Of a stretch of 64,000 nucleotides of DNA, positions 44,096 to 56,740 are shown one piece after another. The position numbers and the translations under genes were made by a program. The notes beneath the pieces are model-generated. The model searched no databases and had not been told where the DNA came from. It saw only the letters and a list, made by a program, of their open reading frames with translations. Position 1 is the stretch's first letter. Each line of letters starts with the position of its first letter. The stretch is from Dermatemys mawii (taxonomy: Eukaryota; Chordata; Testudines; Dermatemydidae). The DNA lies in NCBI GenBank assembly GCA_007922305.1, contig ML677364.1, positions 22,117,326-22,181,325 of the forward strand. Direction: 5' to 3'.

Positions 44096-46335
44096 ATCTG
44101 ACAACTGTATGGTGACTTCTGATATGTGAGCTGGTTTCATCCAGTTTCTCTTAGGTGTCCAAATCATAAAAATCACGGTTAGTACTATTTGGCACCTATG
44201 TAGACAGACAGATGTTCAGGATTACATGGGCATAAGAATGAATTACTCTTCCTCTGGGTCAGGTTTGCAGAATCTTTACAGAGCAATGTGAGAAAGCTTG
44301 CATTACCATTGCCTGCGCTGCTCTGTAGAGAGGGGACTTCAGTCTACATAGCTGTCATCTATTCCTTATCAACACTAAATTCACTTTAAAAGTGAAAAAA
44401 CAAAACAAGAAAACCAAAGGCAAAAAGTATAAAATATTTATAACGGTATTTCAGTATGGTCTTCTGATAGAAGGGTAGGTACAGACAGCTCAATTTCTTT
44501 GGAACACCATAGAAAAGCACCATTGAAGGAAAGTTGTAGTATAGATTTCCCTTTCTAATGGCATCCTTTATTTTTAAATTGCTTCTGGAAAAGTTCCTCC
44601 TCCTCACCACATTAAAAAAAAACCCTAAAACAAAACAGAATAAATCCAGTCCTCTCTGGGCCTGATCTTGCCTGCCTTCGAAGGCATTAGGATTGCTGTA
44701 TGGGTAGAGGGGACAGGATCGGAACTGTTAAGGGCTCCATTATAGGTTTATAATATTAATTACATCATAATATTTAGTTTTGAAACTGTTATTACCGTAA
44801 TTTGGTATTAATGATTGATATCATGGCAATGAGAAAATGATTGTGATGTGTGAAACACACTGATATTGTACTCCATATACTTATTACCATCTGTGCTATC
44901 TGCAAGGAATAAACTTTGATTATTAATGTATAGATAGATAGGTAGATATAGATATACAGTCTTTTGTGTAGTAGAAATAAGAACCTATAAATCCCCAGAG
45001 AAGAATATAGCAAGGTTTTTATTCACTGTTGTATTAAAAGATTTTTCTACTAGGGAAAACTAAAATCTGTGATAATTTAAACGAAAATCCATATATTTTT
45101 GCCAATAATTGTCTTTATTCCTTTTGCTTTTACTATCACAAGCAGCCAGTAAAAATACTTGTACTATATAAATGGGCTCCCTCGCACAATCCAGCTTCTC
45201 CTGCTTGGTTCTATATGTTATTGTTATATCATGGTCTGTTGCCATAGAAATGATTGATGTACCCAAGTAGAGCAGTCTCACCATTAGTTTGTGTTTTCAT
45301 AGACTCCAAACTAGATTCATATTCTGCAGCTCTGATTACAGGTTGGAGAGAAATGGAAAGGGAACTGATGTCCCTCCAAAGGTTGAAATTAATCCAAAAG
45401 CCAGCTACATACATTAATAGTGCTAACTCTCACGATTTTAGTTGTTCTGTGACATTTGGTGACATTTACTAAGGCAATGACTCTGGCAACTAGGGCTTTG
45501 TTAGAATCTCCACATCATTTTATAAAAACGTTTCTGGGCTTTGTGGCTGTGGTGGAGAAAATCTTGATAGTGTGACTCCGCACTGGCTCAGAACCCACAA
45601 AGCACGTAAGAACTGCAATATTTTTGGGGGGGCTTGGATCACGATTTGTGAATACTTGGGGCTGGCAATACTGATGATTCTCTTTTGAGGAAGCAAGCAA
45701 AAAAATAAATAAATAGCTGATTCCAGGCCCAGCTGAAATCATTCCCAGACATGACCAGGATGCATTAATAGTGTCACTTATTAACCAATTTCATTTCATG
45801 TGCATAGATCAAAAGCCTATTAATATAGGATGACTATTTTCCAGTCTCTGATGTTTATCCCTGTAGGAAATATATCCATGGCTGGCTTTCCTTGACTTGT
45901 ACATTGGGTTTCTGTCTAAGCAGTACTTGGAAGGAAATGGTTCTTGAGAGACCTGCCTGTTTGCCTGAACCTAGAGAATAAGTCACTTTCCTGTTCCCTT
46001 GTACACTGTCCTGTCTCCTTGTTCCATGAATAGAAAATATGGGATTTCTATTCCTCTGAGTCATTTCGGATTTCTGATGCATGATTGATTTTGGCTCACA
46101 GAAGCAACCACATGGATTAGGCTCAGTGACTCCAGGAGAGGAACAGTGCACAGTGAGTATTATGCTAAATTTGCTTGATCTTATGCTACATGCTATTAGC
46201 TGAACACCAGCATCTGGCCCATAATCTCTGTCTTGTAGGATTCTTTAAGAATCACATAGTCTAATTTGTCGTTAACAAAGAAGCTTTCAGCACAATAGAA
46301 CATCATGGGTGGAGGTAGATTCACATGATCAGAGC
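44096..46335. other. No feature recognised
   Basis: About 2.2 kb of AT-rich DNA with ATAG/ATAT low-complexity runs near 44925-44960. No exon-like frame or repeat ends were found. Confidence 0.4.
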
Positions 46336-46561
46336 CAGGGCCAGCTCTATCTTTGTTGTCACGCCACGCAGCTCAAGAGGGAAGATCGTGCTGCCAAAGA
46401 GGGAAGAGCGGCTTTCGGCAGCACACCTGCAGCAGCTCCGCCAAAGAGGGAAGAGTGTTGAGCTGCGGCAGCTGTGCCACCGAAAGCTGCCTGAGTGCCG
46501 CCCCCTGCCGTTTGCCACCCCAGGCACCTGCTTGCTAGGCTGGTGCTTGGAGTGGGCCCTG
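46336..46561. mobile_element. hAT-type miniature element with 8-bp duplication
   Basis: It begins CAGGGCCAGCTCTATC and ends GGAGTGGGCCCTG. ATCAGAGC (46328-46335) and ATCAGAGT (46562-46569) match at 7 of 8. It closely resembles the element at 11640 in its termini and GC-rich interior; AAGAGGGAAGA recurs three times in the first half. It is non-coding. Confidence 0.83.
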
Positions 46562-47455
46562 ATCAGAGTTCTAAAGCTGCCATGAGATTATTTCCCAAAA
46601 GACCCAGTCTCTAGCCTCATTGTGATTTTCTTAACCTTATGTTACAACTATATCAAATGCCCAGTAGGTGACTCTGTACTGAATCCATTACAGGCAACAA
46701 ACAGATGAGAGCTCTGTGGGTCCCCCAGAAATAATCTAAAGCAATAATCAGCGTGTTGATACTGTGCATTTTACATGAAATATTGTAAGTACCTATATGT
46801 TGTCTCTTGAGAAATTGGACCACCCTCCCTTTGCTGCCCATCACTTCTATCGGAAATGCTAAAAGAAAAAAAGCAAGTGGTTTTTAATTCTAACAAGGAC
46901 AACAGCACTGGGGTTTTCATTGTTTTAGGAGCTTACAAGCAATTCTGATTTGTCTGTGACTTGAGAGTTCCTAAGAGATGGTAGGCCTAAATCAAACTTC
47001 TACAACTAATAGCATATTTTTCAAAAATGTTGTGACTTGCCCAATCCCATTCAGGGCCCAAAATAACAAACCTAAATAACAACTGAAGGCTAGGTCCCCA
47101 AAGGGGTTTAGGTGCCTAACTGCCACTTTAGGTGCCCAAATCCAAAATTCAGATCCTTACAACCACCGCTTAACCCTGTAGGTGCCTAAATTCCCCAGGC
47201 AGCTACGTTTATACTGGTAAAGCTCTGTAGGCCTCTCTTTTCTGCCAATTGGTGTGCACACACACACCTAGGTCCTGGCACTACCATGCAGCTCAGCACC
47301 TAACTCACACCTAAGCTCTAGGGGATCCTCAGACTGGACTTTCCACACCTATCTGAGCTACAGGGCCTGTCTGGAGGTGTGCTCAGAGACTGCCAACCAG
47401 ATCAGGCTCAGTACAAAATGGAGAAAGAGGAAGGCGTGTTGCTAGTGCTTCCCCT
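46562..47455. other. Unassigned; contains TAGGTGCCTAA-type repeated words
   Basis: 47100-47310 has several TTAGGTGCC/AGGTGCCTAA words in both orientations, which looks like an old dispersed repeat. No gene was found. Confidence 0.35.
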
Positions 47456-47610
47456 ACAGACCAGCGGTTAAGGCACTCTCTTAGGAACTAGGAGACTAGT
47501 GTTCAGCTCCCCGCTCTGAATCAGTATTGTGAGGAGTTGAACCCAGCCAGGTCTACCACTCCTTGAGGGTGAGTACTTTCACCACCAGGCTGTACAGCAG
47601 AAGGGAGGGG
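47456..47610. repeat. tRNA-like inverted pair (old SINE-like repeat)
   Basis: The forward half has CCAGCGGTTAAGGCACTCTC (A-box-like), then GTGTTCAGCTCCCCGCTCTG (B-box-like). It is followed by an inverted-looking half GAGGAGTTGAACCCAGCCAG ... CACCACCAGGCTGTACAGCA. This resembles head-to-head tRNA-derived units common in sauropsid genomes. It is diverged and the family is uncertain. Confidence 0.5.
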
Positions 47611-49289
47611 ACCCCCACTGCTATATTGTATGAGAAAGGGCTGATCTGGTTTAGGCACCTAACTCCAGGAGAGGGGTGGAGCTTAGGCCACGTGCCTCAC
47701 TTGAGTTGTTTCTATTGGGTTCCTTAGGCATCTCCCTACTCAGCATGCTGGCATCTGTGGATCTCATTCTTAGATTCCTGACTTTCCCTGTGCATCCTGT
47801 AGGGAGCCTGCGTGCCTAACTCGGGACTGCGGGTTCCACCACGAAGTAGAGTGTCTCAATATTAAGTGTTGAAACTCTGAGTCTATGTCCTCTTTGTGGA
47901 TCAAGTCCGAAATGCACAGTAGCACACAGCCACTTACATAGATGTACAGCAGGATGGTGTAGGGTTTTTTTTTTTTATTGATTTTGTATGTCAGTTACCA
48001 GATTCACCACTGACCTTCAATAAATCACACGCTTGTTGTGCAGAGTCAAAAAGGTTTGGTTCTGAGGTTTGGTTTTATTAATGAATGGCATAGTTCAACA
48101 AAGTTGCATAAACCCTCAGCCTCCTCCCTAGATTTCATGGTACCTAAGATCCCTTTTCCACAGACACTGCCTTCCTCTCCCCAGAGGGCTACTTCTGCTT
48201 CCTTAATTCCAAGATGGAGTCTAACGAACCCCTCCAGCCCTAGTAAATTGGTCTTAATTAACCTGCAGATCCCTACTGGGCTCCAACATCTCACAAAGGG
48301 AAGCAGAGGAGGATCCTGCTAGTATGATATGGTGTGGTTTGCACTTAGTGAACTACATCACTTGAATAAATAGGGCTTAATGCTGAGGACTCTACCCAAG
48401 TGTCTTTACAGTGAAATAGTATCTTCCAGCATTTTTTAGATGTTAGATTGTAGAGCAGTGGGAACAGTGGTCTCTTTTGCACAGAAGAGAAAGTTCAGTA
48501 CATCATTATTAGCATGCGACTCCATTTCTTGCCAGCACCCCTTCTCTGGGAGCAAGAGAGGCACTTAGTTGAGTTCTGACTCTCTGCTAATGGGCACCAA
48601 TCTCTCTTGGAAGGAGACTGCCATCTGTGGCAAACCTCAGAGAGAATGTTTGGAGTAATCGTGTGATGTGCTTATCTGATGCAATTGTCCTCTAGGGGCT
48701 GATTTAGGACCACTGTAGTAACTACACTTAGAACTAATTGGATTTTTTTTAACTAGGGTTCGCAGATGTGACAGGGTAGTGCTGCTTTGTTCACTAAGCA
48801 ATTTTCATCCCTGTTCTCTATTACATATAAAGAGTTTTCTTCCCCCTCCCTCCCACAGGTAGAAGGCTTCAGAGCCTTTAGCTATGGCTCTGCTGGACCC
48901 CAACTGGACAGAGCTTTCCCCAGGATTCCAAACAAGAACAACATGAATGAGGCGACAGGCCTACCTTATCATATTCCATGATGACATGTAAGCTTACGAA
49001 TGGAGCTGCTGTTCTACTGAATATTGGTATTTTTTTAATGGACATTTTTTGTTATGTCCATTAGTGGCTGACTCACATCAACAAATTGGGCAAATCAGAA
49101 AAAAAACCCCATTCTTCTTTGGTTCATTTTCAAATAGATTATGAATGACGCAGGTCACGTAAACATTTGCAAATAAGTTGTGTACAGCAGGATTAAACCT
49201 TTGTCCCTACATATCATCTTTTTCCTTTCACCAATTTCATACCTTTGTCTTTTGAACCTTGTGTCTAGATATTAATATTATAACTTTCA
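47611..49289. other. No feature recognised
   Basis: About 1.7 kb with a T-run near 47967 and small chance frames (48038-48322, 48787-48981). Confidence 0.4.
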
Positions 49290-49500
49290 TAGCACCTTTC
49301 TCCCAAAGATCTCCGTGCATTCTCTAAACTTTCATTCATCACCGCAACACCCTTCTGAAGCAGGTGAGAACTAATGTGTTCAATGAAGTAGGGCAAAGTT
49401 AAATTATTTGCCCAACATCACACAGCAAATCACTAGTGGAGCTGGGAACAAAAGCCAGTAGATGTGGCTTCCTGCTCTAGCCACCACACTTCCTTCTCTC
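49290..49500 (-). mobile_element. MIR/CORE-like SINE, minus strand
   Basis: The plus strand reads CACCTTTCTCCCAAAGATCT, TATTTGCCCAACATCACACA then GCAAATCACTAGTGGAGCTG, and ends CTAGCCACCACACTTCC. This is the reverse complement of the tRNA-core-tail layout of CORE-SINEs (TGTGTGA..TTGGGCAA). It is diverged and old. Confidence 0.75.
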
Positions 49501-49986
49501 TTCTGACCATAAAAATCACCATATGCATGGGAATACTTGACACTTTTCACAAAAATATCGAAAGCTCCATTTTTACTTTATGTTTTCCTAGATAATTCTG
49601 TGCTTTAGCTAAAACACAGCAGGTGATTCATTTGGCAGGGCACTAGAGTGCGTTTCAGAAGACTGGGGTGCTGCTCCTGTCCCTGCCACAGAATCACTTA
49701 ACCCCACATTTTCAGTTGTAGCCGCTGGTTTTGGGTGTTCAAAGTGAGGTACAATCGGCCTGGTTTTTCATAGTGGTGAGTACTGAAAAAAATGTAGTTA
49801 AAGTCAGTTGGTCTGCAGGTGCTAAACACCTCTGAAAAATCAGGCCCTATGGGTCTCAAATTAGGCACCCAAAATCAGTGGCCATTCTTAAAAATATTGC
49901 CTCCGGCCTGCATATCAGCTGCATACCTGCATATCACTTTCCACAGTCTATAAAACTGGTATAAGGGTACTGATCTTTTTCTCTTA
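49501..49986. other. No feature recognised
   Basis: Contains degenerate dispersed-repeat text (TCAGGCCCTATGGG, about 49838). No gene was found. Confidence 0.35.
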
Positions 49987-50273
49987 GATTATGTCTATGC
50001 TGAGAGACTTTTAGCAACATGGCTGTGCCGCTACAGCTGTGTGTAGCTAAAAGGCACTCAGTATAGCTGCTGTTTGTCTCTCCTGCCAACAAAAAACTTC
50101 CAACACCCACAAGCAGCAGCAGCTTTGCTGACAGGAGTGCTCCTGTTGACAAAGTGCAGATCACACTGGTGCTTTTCTTCAGTAAAACTATTGTTGTTCA
50201 GAGTGTGATAGGGGTGGGCTAACACCCCTGAATGACCAAAGTTTTGCCGACAAAGTGTCAGTGTAGACAAAGC
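49987..50273. mobile_element. Harbinger-type miniature element with TTA duplication
   Basis: The ends GATTATGTCTATGCTGAGAG and (reverse complement) GCTTTGTCTACACTGACACT are inverted partners, flanked by TTA at 49984-49986 and 50274-50276. GTTTTGCCGACAAAGTGTCA near the right matches GTTTTGCCAACG-type text near the right end of the large Harbinger element (59080-59100). It is non-coding. Confidence 0.8.
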
Positions 50274-50276
50274 TTA

Positions 50277-52967
50277 AATCCCTTTGATATTCTCAGATGA
50301 AAAGAGCTATATATCATCTAAATAGTATTACAGTTATGCAGACAGTATCTCTCAAGCTGCAACCTTATCCTCTTGAACATGTTAGAACTGCAACTTGATG
50401 CAGAAAAAGGTTTATTATTATGTAAATACCATCTTGGTTACCTGGCCAGTTTAAAATTTCATCCTCTGAAAAAATTATACTTGGGAAAGGGCATTTCCTT
50501 CCTAGGTTATATTGGTGATGAGAGAACGGAAGGTGACTAACGGTTACAAAGTGTTGGAACTCTTGTCTAAAAGGTAACTGGTCTTTATTAAAGGGGGTCA
50601 TGATTTCAGTTAGGCCTCCATTAAATTTGCAATAGAATAAAAACATGTTTTCATGCTACTGTTTAAGAAAGATGGAAGAAAACCAAGGCAGCACTTATTT
50701 TATTTTATTTTACTTTTTCACAAGTTTTTCACTAATTAAAAGGTGAAATTGTCTGTGGGCATAAGTTTATTGACTGTAGTGGTATCATGCCAGCAGAGAA
50801 TCTGGACACAAATCTTGGTTCAAGTCACAAGTGAAAATTAGTTTGGTAGCATCACCTTCATCCTTAGTGGATATATGTTGATATTGCCAAACCGTACTTT
50901 AGCACAAATCCTAGAGAAAATAAGGACTAAAATAACAGGATGGTTGAAGGGAAGGACTTCAGTGCATTCGGCAGAGTTTTGTGGAAAAAATTGCATAGTA
51001 CCCTAGGACCTGATTCAGGAAAGCATTTCTACTCAGAAAAGCTTGTAAGCAACTGTTTAAGTCCCATTAACTTCAGTACTTTTCTGAATGGGCCTTAATT
51101 AGTATTGAACTTTCTCCCCCATGTATGGAGGTATATCGTATCAATCTTATCTATTTTTTTTTTCACATAGTCCAAACAAAGATGTCTGTTAGGGCTCAGG
51201 AGAGGTTAAACAACATAGTGGTGGATCAAATATAAGTGGGGAATTTTTCAAATGCTCTTTGAAAGTCACCTGCACTGTCCTTCTACTCTTCTGTCCCTTT
51301 GGCATTTTTCTGTTCATTTAATCTTCATGTTAATCAAACTCAGTGCTGAGTAAGAAACATATTCATGTTACAGGAATATTAATAATTATTACAGGCCTGC
51401 TGTGTAATCCTTACTTTTGGTGGTGAGCACTTGTAGAGCAAACCCACTGATCCAGATTCTCAACCAAAGTAAAAGGAGCTATGATAGTTTACACCAGATG
51501 AGTGTGTGACCCATTGACTTCAGTGAGACTGTCCAGGGGCAGAAATATTCACCAAGAGGAGTAAGGATTGTACTGTGAACCCTGTATCACTGTTTAAGAG
51601 TTAAGCAGCTAACAATACCAACAAGATCTGCTCTTGAAATTCTGACTATCAGTGTCTCATATCAACAGTGGTTGTCTGTGGATCCAATTTCTTTGTTCAA
51701 ATGTTTTAACTATGAGCAGGATACACCCACGTTTTAGAAGGTAAAAATAATGCATTGGCTCCAAAGTTAATTACGAAGGTTATACTGAAAAATTGTACCA
51801 AACTGGAATGGCAAACTGTCCCTAATATTTGGCTCTGACAAAGCAAATTTCAGATGTTAGGTAAACCATACTGAAGGACCATTTGGTAAGTAACAACAGG
51901 CCCATAAAAAAGGGGTGAAGGAAGGGCAAATGTCAGTCACTCCCAGCTCAGTTACAGCTAAAATACTCTGCCTTGCATCACAAAATGAAAATGTCCTGGA
52001 CTCTTCTGTGGTATTTTGATGACAAAAAAATCCACAACAAAACCTGAATATCTGGGGCATGACGTTGTGTCAAACATCTGTCCTAGGGTGATTAATGCTG
52101 TTTCATTTTAAGGATATATTGCTATTGCTGGATATATTGCTGTTACATTATACATTGCACACTGATGGCTGCAGACATTTATACTGACACTTAGTGCACC
52201 CAAAGACTATACAGATTTAAAGAGAATTTAAAACAGTAAGGCTGAGTATTAATTTTTAAAATTCTTACCTGGCATTGCTTTCACTCTTGGTTTCCTTCAG
52301 CAGCAATAGCTTTTTTGTTCAAAAGAATTGTTAATTACAGCTTTTTGTTTTTAAATGGATGGTAGTGATAACTATCTCCTTATTTTTACAGTTCCTTCCA
52401 AAATACAGACCCTGCTCCAGAAACAACCCACTTCCTCAGCTCCCCCTGAAATAAATAATTGTTACTTGAAACCCTAGAATGAAAACAGTATCATAGAAGC
52501 GCCAGTAGAAGAACAGTATTCTAAAAAGCTCGCTCTTAACTGTTTAAATTTCTTTTAACTCAATTCACTGGCATTAATTTGTCTCTAACATTTACTGTAG
52601 TTTTAATTTCACTCTTTGTAATTTATTTCACTTAGGTCCCAGCACTGCAAAAACTTCTGAATTCACTAAAACTACTGACAGTGCATAAAATTAAGGAGGT
52701 GCATAAATCTTTGTAGGACTGGGGATTTGAAGTACAACTCTACTCTGACCTGTGACTGTAAAAATGACATTGTGGGGTTGCATGTTTAGCTCACTGTGTC
52801 ACTCCCATTGAAGTCAATGGAAATGATACCACTGTTGTTGTTTGGAATTGGATTGGGTCCTTGTCATCTCTCAATGACGTCTATATCAAATAAACTCAAC
52901 TGAGCTGTAATTTTTTTAACTGCCAGTCTTACAAGCTCAACTTGGGCTCTAAGACCTGCCCTTTGAC
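50277..52967. other. Ordinary sequence with faint ancient repeats
   Basis: About 2.7 kb. Pieces at 51005-51100, 51460-51540 and 52795-52850 carry CCATTGACTTCAGTG / CATTGAAGTCAATGG words typical of very old dispersed repeats. No exon-like open frame or RNA gene was found. Confidence 0.4.
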
Positions 52968-53488
52968 CCTCTGGTTGTACTGTATTTATAACTGTATTCT
53001 TGTAACCAGTTCACAATCCATATGTGAACCAATGACAACAACCACAGTTGAATTATGTCTCTGGAGCCGTTTTTTGAGTGACACAACTGTGTCCCAGCCA
53101 GTCTGTGCTGCCACATCTACCATGGTGCCTAAACATGATGTGAGACACTCTGGATGGGTATCTCATAGTGCCTTTGTATGAGACAGAGGATGTGCGTGCA
53201 GCATGAGACCAACAGCATGTGGGCAGCACACTTTGGGGAGTCTGGCAGGAAGAAAGACTGGCCAAGCCATTCACAAACATGGTACACTGCAAGTGCACTA
53301 CAATAGAACAGTGTTGCACCCTGGTTATAGGAAGACAACCATGTGCCAGCTTAGGCTACTGGCAAGAGTAGCTGTGGGGTAAATGCCACATTTATTAATT
53401 GCACATTTACCATATTATGTGTAGGCATAAAACACGGTTAGAGCCACCTGTGTCACCAACTGGTTAAAAGTTATAGTGTAGACAGGGC
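52968..53488. mobile_element. Probable Harbinger-type non-autonomous element
   Basis: The right end (reverse complement CCTGTCTACACTATAACTTT, then TAACCAGTTGGTGAC) aligns loosely with the left text GTACTGTATTTATAACTGTA ... GTAACCAGTTCACAA. The interior phrases CTCTGGATGGGTATCTCATA and GCCTTTGTATG resemble 5' regions of turtle Harbinger elements. The ends are diverged and no clear 3-bp duplication was seen. Confidence 0.45.
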
Positions 53489-53924
53489 TCAAAATAAAGC
53501 TGGCTCTTTAGCTCTTGCATTGTCACCCATGACAAAGGTGAGATTCTGTGTTGTGCCTCCTATGTGCCGCATAGAATTCAAAGCCCAGGGAGGGGGTAAG
53601 AGTGAGTGCTAAGGTAGCTTTAAGTTATCCTGGGTTGGAACAACCTCAGCTGTGATTCAGAGAGGCGTGAAGGGGCTGTTTAAATTAGGGTGGTCTTCCC
53701 AGGCTAGTCTATGGGCTGCAGCACTGCTCAGAATTTCCACAGTGCTGCATGCTGTAACCTAGTATGCCCCCTACTCCAGGGCTTGTGGGGTGCGGGGAGA
53801 GGTGGTCCTCAAATGGTAAGGATTTGTTTTGAGAAAGCACTGTGCGTACTGAAATCAGGCTTAAAATGGAAAATGAATTTCATATGGAACAATACTCTGC
53901 CTTCACAATGAAAGCAGAGGCCTT
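53489..53924. other. No feature recognised
   Basis: Unassigned spacer before the large Harbinger element. Confidence 0.4.
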
Positions 53925-53961
53925 GGCCTTGTCTACATTACATAGTTTTGTTGACATAAGT
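53925..53961 (+). repeat. Left terminal inverted repeat of the Harbinger element
   Basis: It pairs with 59090-59125. Shared core, with mismatches: GTCTACATTACATAG/GTGTACACTACACAG, then GTTGACA and AAGT. Confidence 0.8.
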
Positions 53962-54299
53962 GAAGCTGACAATCACAAACCAGTATAATAACATCACTTG
54001 TGCATGTTCATGCTACACTCCTTCTGTAGGCAGAACACATCCACACTTGCTCTAGCAATGGCAGTGAGAGCAGTGCACAGTCGTCATCCCACTGTGTTGC
54101 TCACCACCTTCTGCACCTAGGAGTTGTGGGAAGGCAGAATGGATTGCAACATGTCACGGGTGCGGGCTTAATGTCCCATGATGCAGTTCTTTCCATCCCT
54201 GCATTCCATGGGCTTCCAACTGCATTTTACAGCATTTTTCAACACCTCTGTTTACTGTGCACCTGCCATTTCTGTCTGAATAGACTGCTCTTGACTGTT

Positions 54300-55440
54300 G
54301 TGGTCACTGTTATGAACACATCATGGATGGTCATGCAGCATATCACAAGCTCTCAATCTGAACAGGAATCAGAGTTGCCTGACCTGCAGTGTGTGGTGAA
54401 AAGAAACAATACCAGACTACTTTTGGCATTCACAGAGCAGCTGCACATGATGGATGCCACTTTTGGGTTTGGGAAACAAGTACTGAGCATCATTATGCAG
54501 GTCTGGGATGATGAACAGTGGCTGCAGAACTTTTGGATGTGAAAATTGTGTCTGGAGCTTGTCCCATGACTGCAGCGCAAGGACACCAAAATGAGAGCAG
54601 CCTTTGCATTAGAGAACCATGCAGCGATCGCTGTGTGGAAACTGGTGGCTCCAGACTGCTACTGGTTGGTCACAAATCAGTTTGGAGTCGCGAAATCGAC
54701 TGTTCGCGCTGTGGTAATGCAAATGTGCAAGGCCATTAATCACATCCTGCTATGAAAGATGGTGACTCTTGGCAAGGTGTGTGTAATAGTGGATGGCTTT
54801 GTGGCAATGGGATTCCCTAACTATGGCTGGTCAATAGCTAGCACTCATATTCCAATGTTGGCCCCTGACCATCTTGCAACAGAGTACATCAATAGAAAGG
54901 GATACTTCTCTATGGTGTTGCAGATGCTTGTGGATCACCATGGCATTTCACTGAGATCAACATGTGGTGGTCCAGTAAGGTGCATGAGGCACGCATCTTC
55001 AGGAAACCTGGACTGTACAGAAAGCTGCAAGCAGGGACTTTCTTACTAGACCAGAAAATTTCAGTGGGAGATGCTGGAATGCCCAGAGTGATTCTGGGAG
55101 ACCCAGCATACTCCTTACTCCCATGGATCATGAAACCTTACACAGCAGTCAGGGGCTGCTTCAAGAACAGGTTGAGCAGGTGCAGAATGACCGTGGAATG
55201 TAACTTTGGCAGATTAAAAGTGCGCTGGTGATGCCTTTGTGGCAGGTTAGACTTAAATGAGGGAAATATTCCAGTGGTCCTAGCAGCCTTCCGTTCACTC
55301 CGTAATATTTGTCAGGCTAAAGATGAAAAATTTCCCTCGGGGTGGAGTGCAGCCTGGCAGATGATTTTGAACAGCCAGATACCAGGGCTATTAGAGGGGC
55401 ACAATGGCAGGCTATTTGAATCAGGGAGGCTTTGAGACAA
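54300..55440 (+). pseudogene. Harbinger transposase (HARBI1-like DDE nuclease), decayed
   Basis: The relic reads across shifted frames. N-terminal: MMDATFG and ALENHAAIAVWKLV with a helix-turn-helix-like NQFGVAKSTVRAVVMQM (about 54680-54730). Catalytic core: VDGFVAMGFPNYGWSIASTHIP (split: GFPNYGWS, IASTHIP; 54790-54855), LATEYINRKGYFSMVLQMLV, MWWSSKVHEARIFRKPGLYR, GDPAYSLLPWIMKPYT (second Asp, about 55108) and VECNFGRLKVRW (Glu, about 55195). The first catalytic Asp, expected in 'xxDGTHI', is replaced (SIASTHI). Stops at 54541 and in the C-terminal region, plus frameshifts, confirm inactivation. Normal family members are 350-400 residues; the relic covers roughly that length. Confidence 0.85.
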
Positions 55441-55617
55441 CATTTTGATAATGAGCACCAGTAATGTGTGACTTTCTATACAGCACTCTGCCATGCTTTG
55501 TTAACTTGCCAGCTTGCATGAAAATTTTTATGATACCTGACCAGGATTTGTAATCAGCAAATGATCAAACTGTCAGTATGTATTACTACCAGCAGCAACC
55601 GCCATGTGTAGGAGATA

Positions 55618-55656
55618 AATAAAGGTTGGTTATCTTTCAGAGCATTTGTTTTTATT
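55618..55656. terminator. Facing poly(A) signals between the two Harbinger genes
   Basis: AATAAA on the plus strand (55618-55623) lies 27 bp before TTTATT (55651-55656), which is AATAAA on the minus strand. They fit the 3' ends of the convergent transposase and Myb-like genes. Function is inferred from position. Confidence 0.55.
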
Positions 55657-56740
55657 AAATACCAGTTAACAACACACACAAAAGGCTTGTTGGGAAGGGA
55701 GATAAGAGTGCAGGGCAGTGTAGGCTCCCATAGCTGTGTATAAGGCCACCTATCATTTTGAAAGCTGTCTGAAGGGGTACAGTGAACAGGGTACTGAGAT
55801 GGTTCTGGGAAGTTGCAGGGAACATATGGGAGGAGTTTTGGGAGAGCATGGAAAGCAGTTCTGTATCAGCTGCAGAGAGTGGGGTGAGGGTGGGGGCAAG
55901 CACGCAGATTTTCTGCCTAGATTGTGATTAGGGACTTCAACATCTTTGTCTGCTCCACCATCACTTTAATCATCTGCTCCTGGCCCTTTACAATGCACTA
56001 CTCATTCACCTGTCTGTCCTGCCTTTCTATTTTATTTTTTCCTTCACAGTATATCTCTACTCCCTGTGTTTTCTTTTTTCAGCCTCTGAGAATTGCAGCA
56101 CCTCTCAGAAAATGACCTCCTTGCTATACTTTGTTTGCTTCCTTATCCAGCAGAGGTGCTCTGCCAGTGTGTAGGAGGTTCCCCTGAAGGCCACATCAGT
56201 AGAAGCACAAGAAACAATACATAGAAGCGTGATTGTTAGTTCATGCACAGCATTGAATCATTACAGTAAAATGTACCTCATTTAATATAGCAACCACTTT
56301 CTCACTGTCCCTTGGCAAGCACACGTCTCAGCGACCACTTTAAACATGGTGAGTTTGAGCTGGGTGGGGGTTGGGTATTTAAGTTGGGGTCTAGATGTTT
56401 TTTTAAAAGGATCAGTGCAGGTGACTAGGGACAATATAAATTTTGCCATCATTTTCCAAAGTAGGGGTTCATTGAAGCCGATACCTCAATCATGAGGGTA
56501 AGCAAGGATGCAAGAGTGCATCTACTGCACGCATGCAGCTTCATACCCGGTTCTATGCTACTCGCCTGTGTGGTGCTTTGGTCCCTGCACAAGTGATTGA
56601 CAAATGGTGTGGGAAAGTCTCCTACAGTGGGGGAAGGAACAAAGCAGCTCTGCCAAAGAATCTTCAGTAGAGGATTAGCAAGTACCTCCAGGAAAGTTTC
56701 CTAGAGATCTCTCTGGATGGATGCACGTGAAATGTTGGTG
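55657..56740. other. Inner 3' region of the Harbinger element
   Basis: This lies between the facing poly(A) signals and the Myb-like gene. Presumably it is 3' untranslated sequence of the minus-strand gene. No further domain was found. Confidence 0.4.

Noticed and set aside
54126..54542. 138-codon frame as a separate gene upstream of the transposase
   Set aside because: Its 3' half reads directly into the transposase relic; the 5' half has no domain. It is treated as transposase leader.
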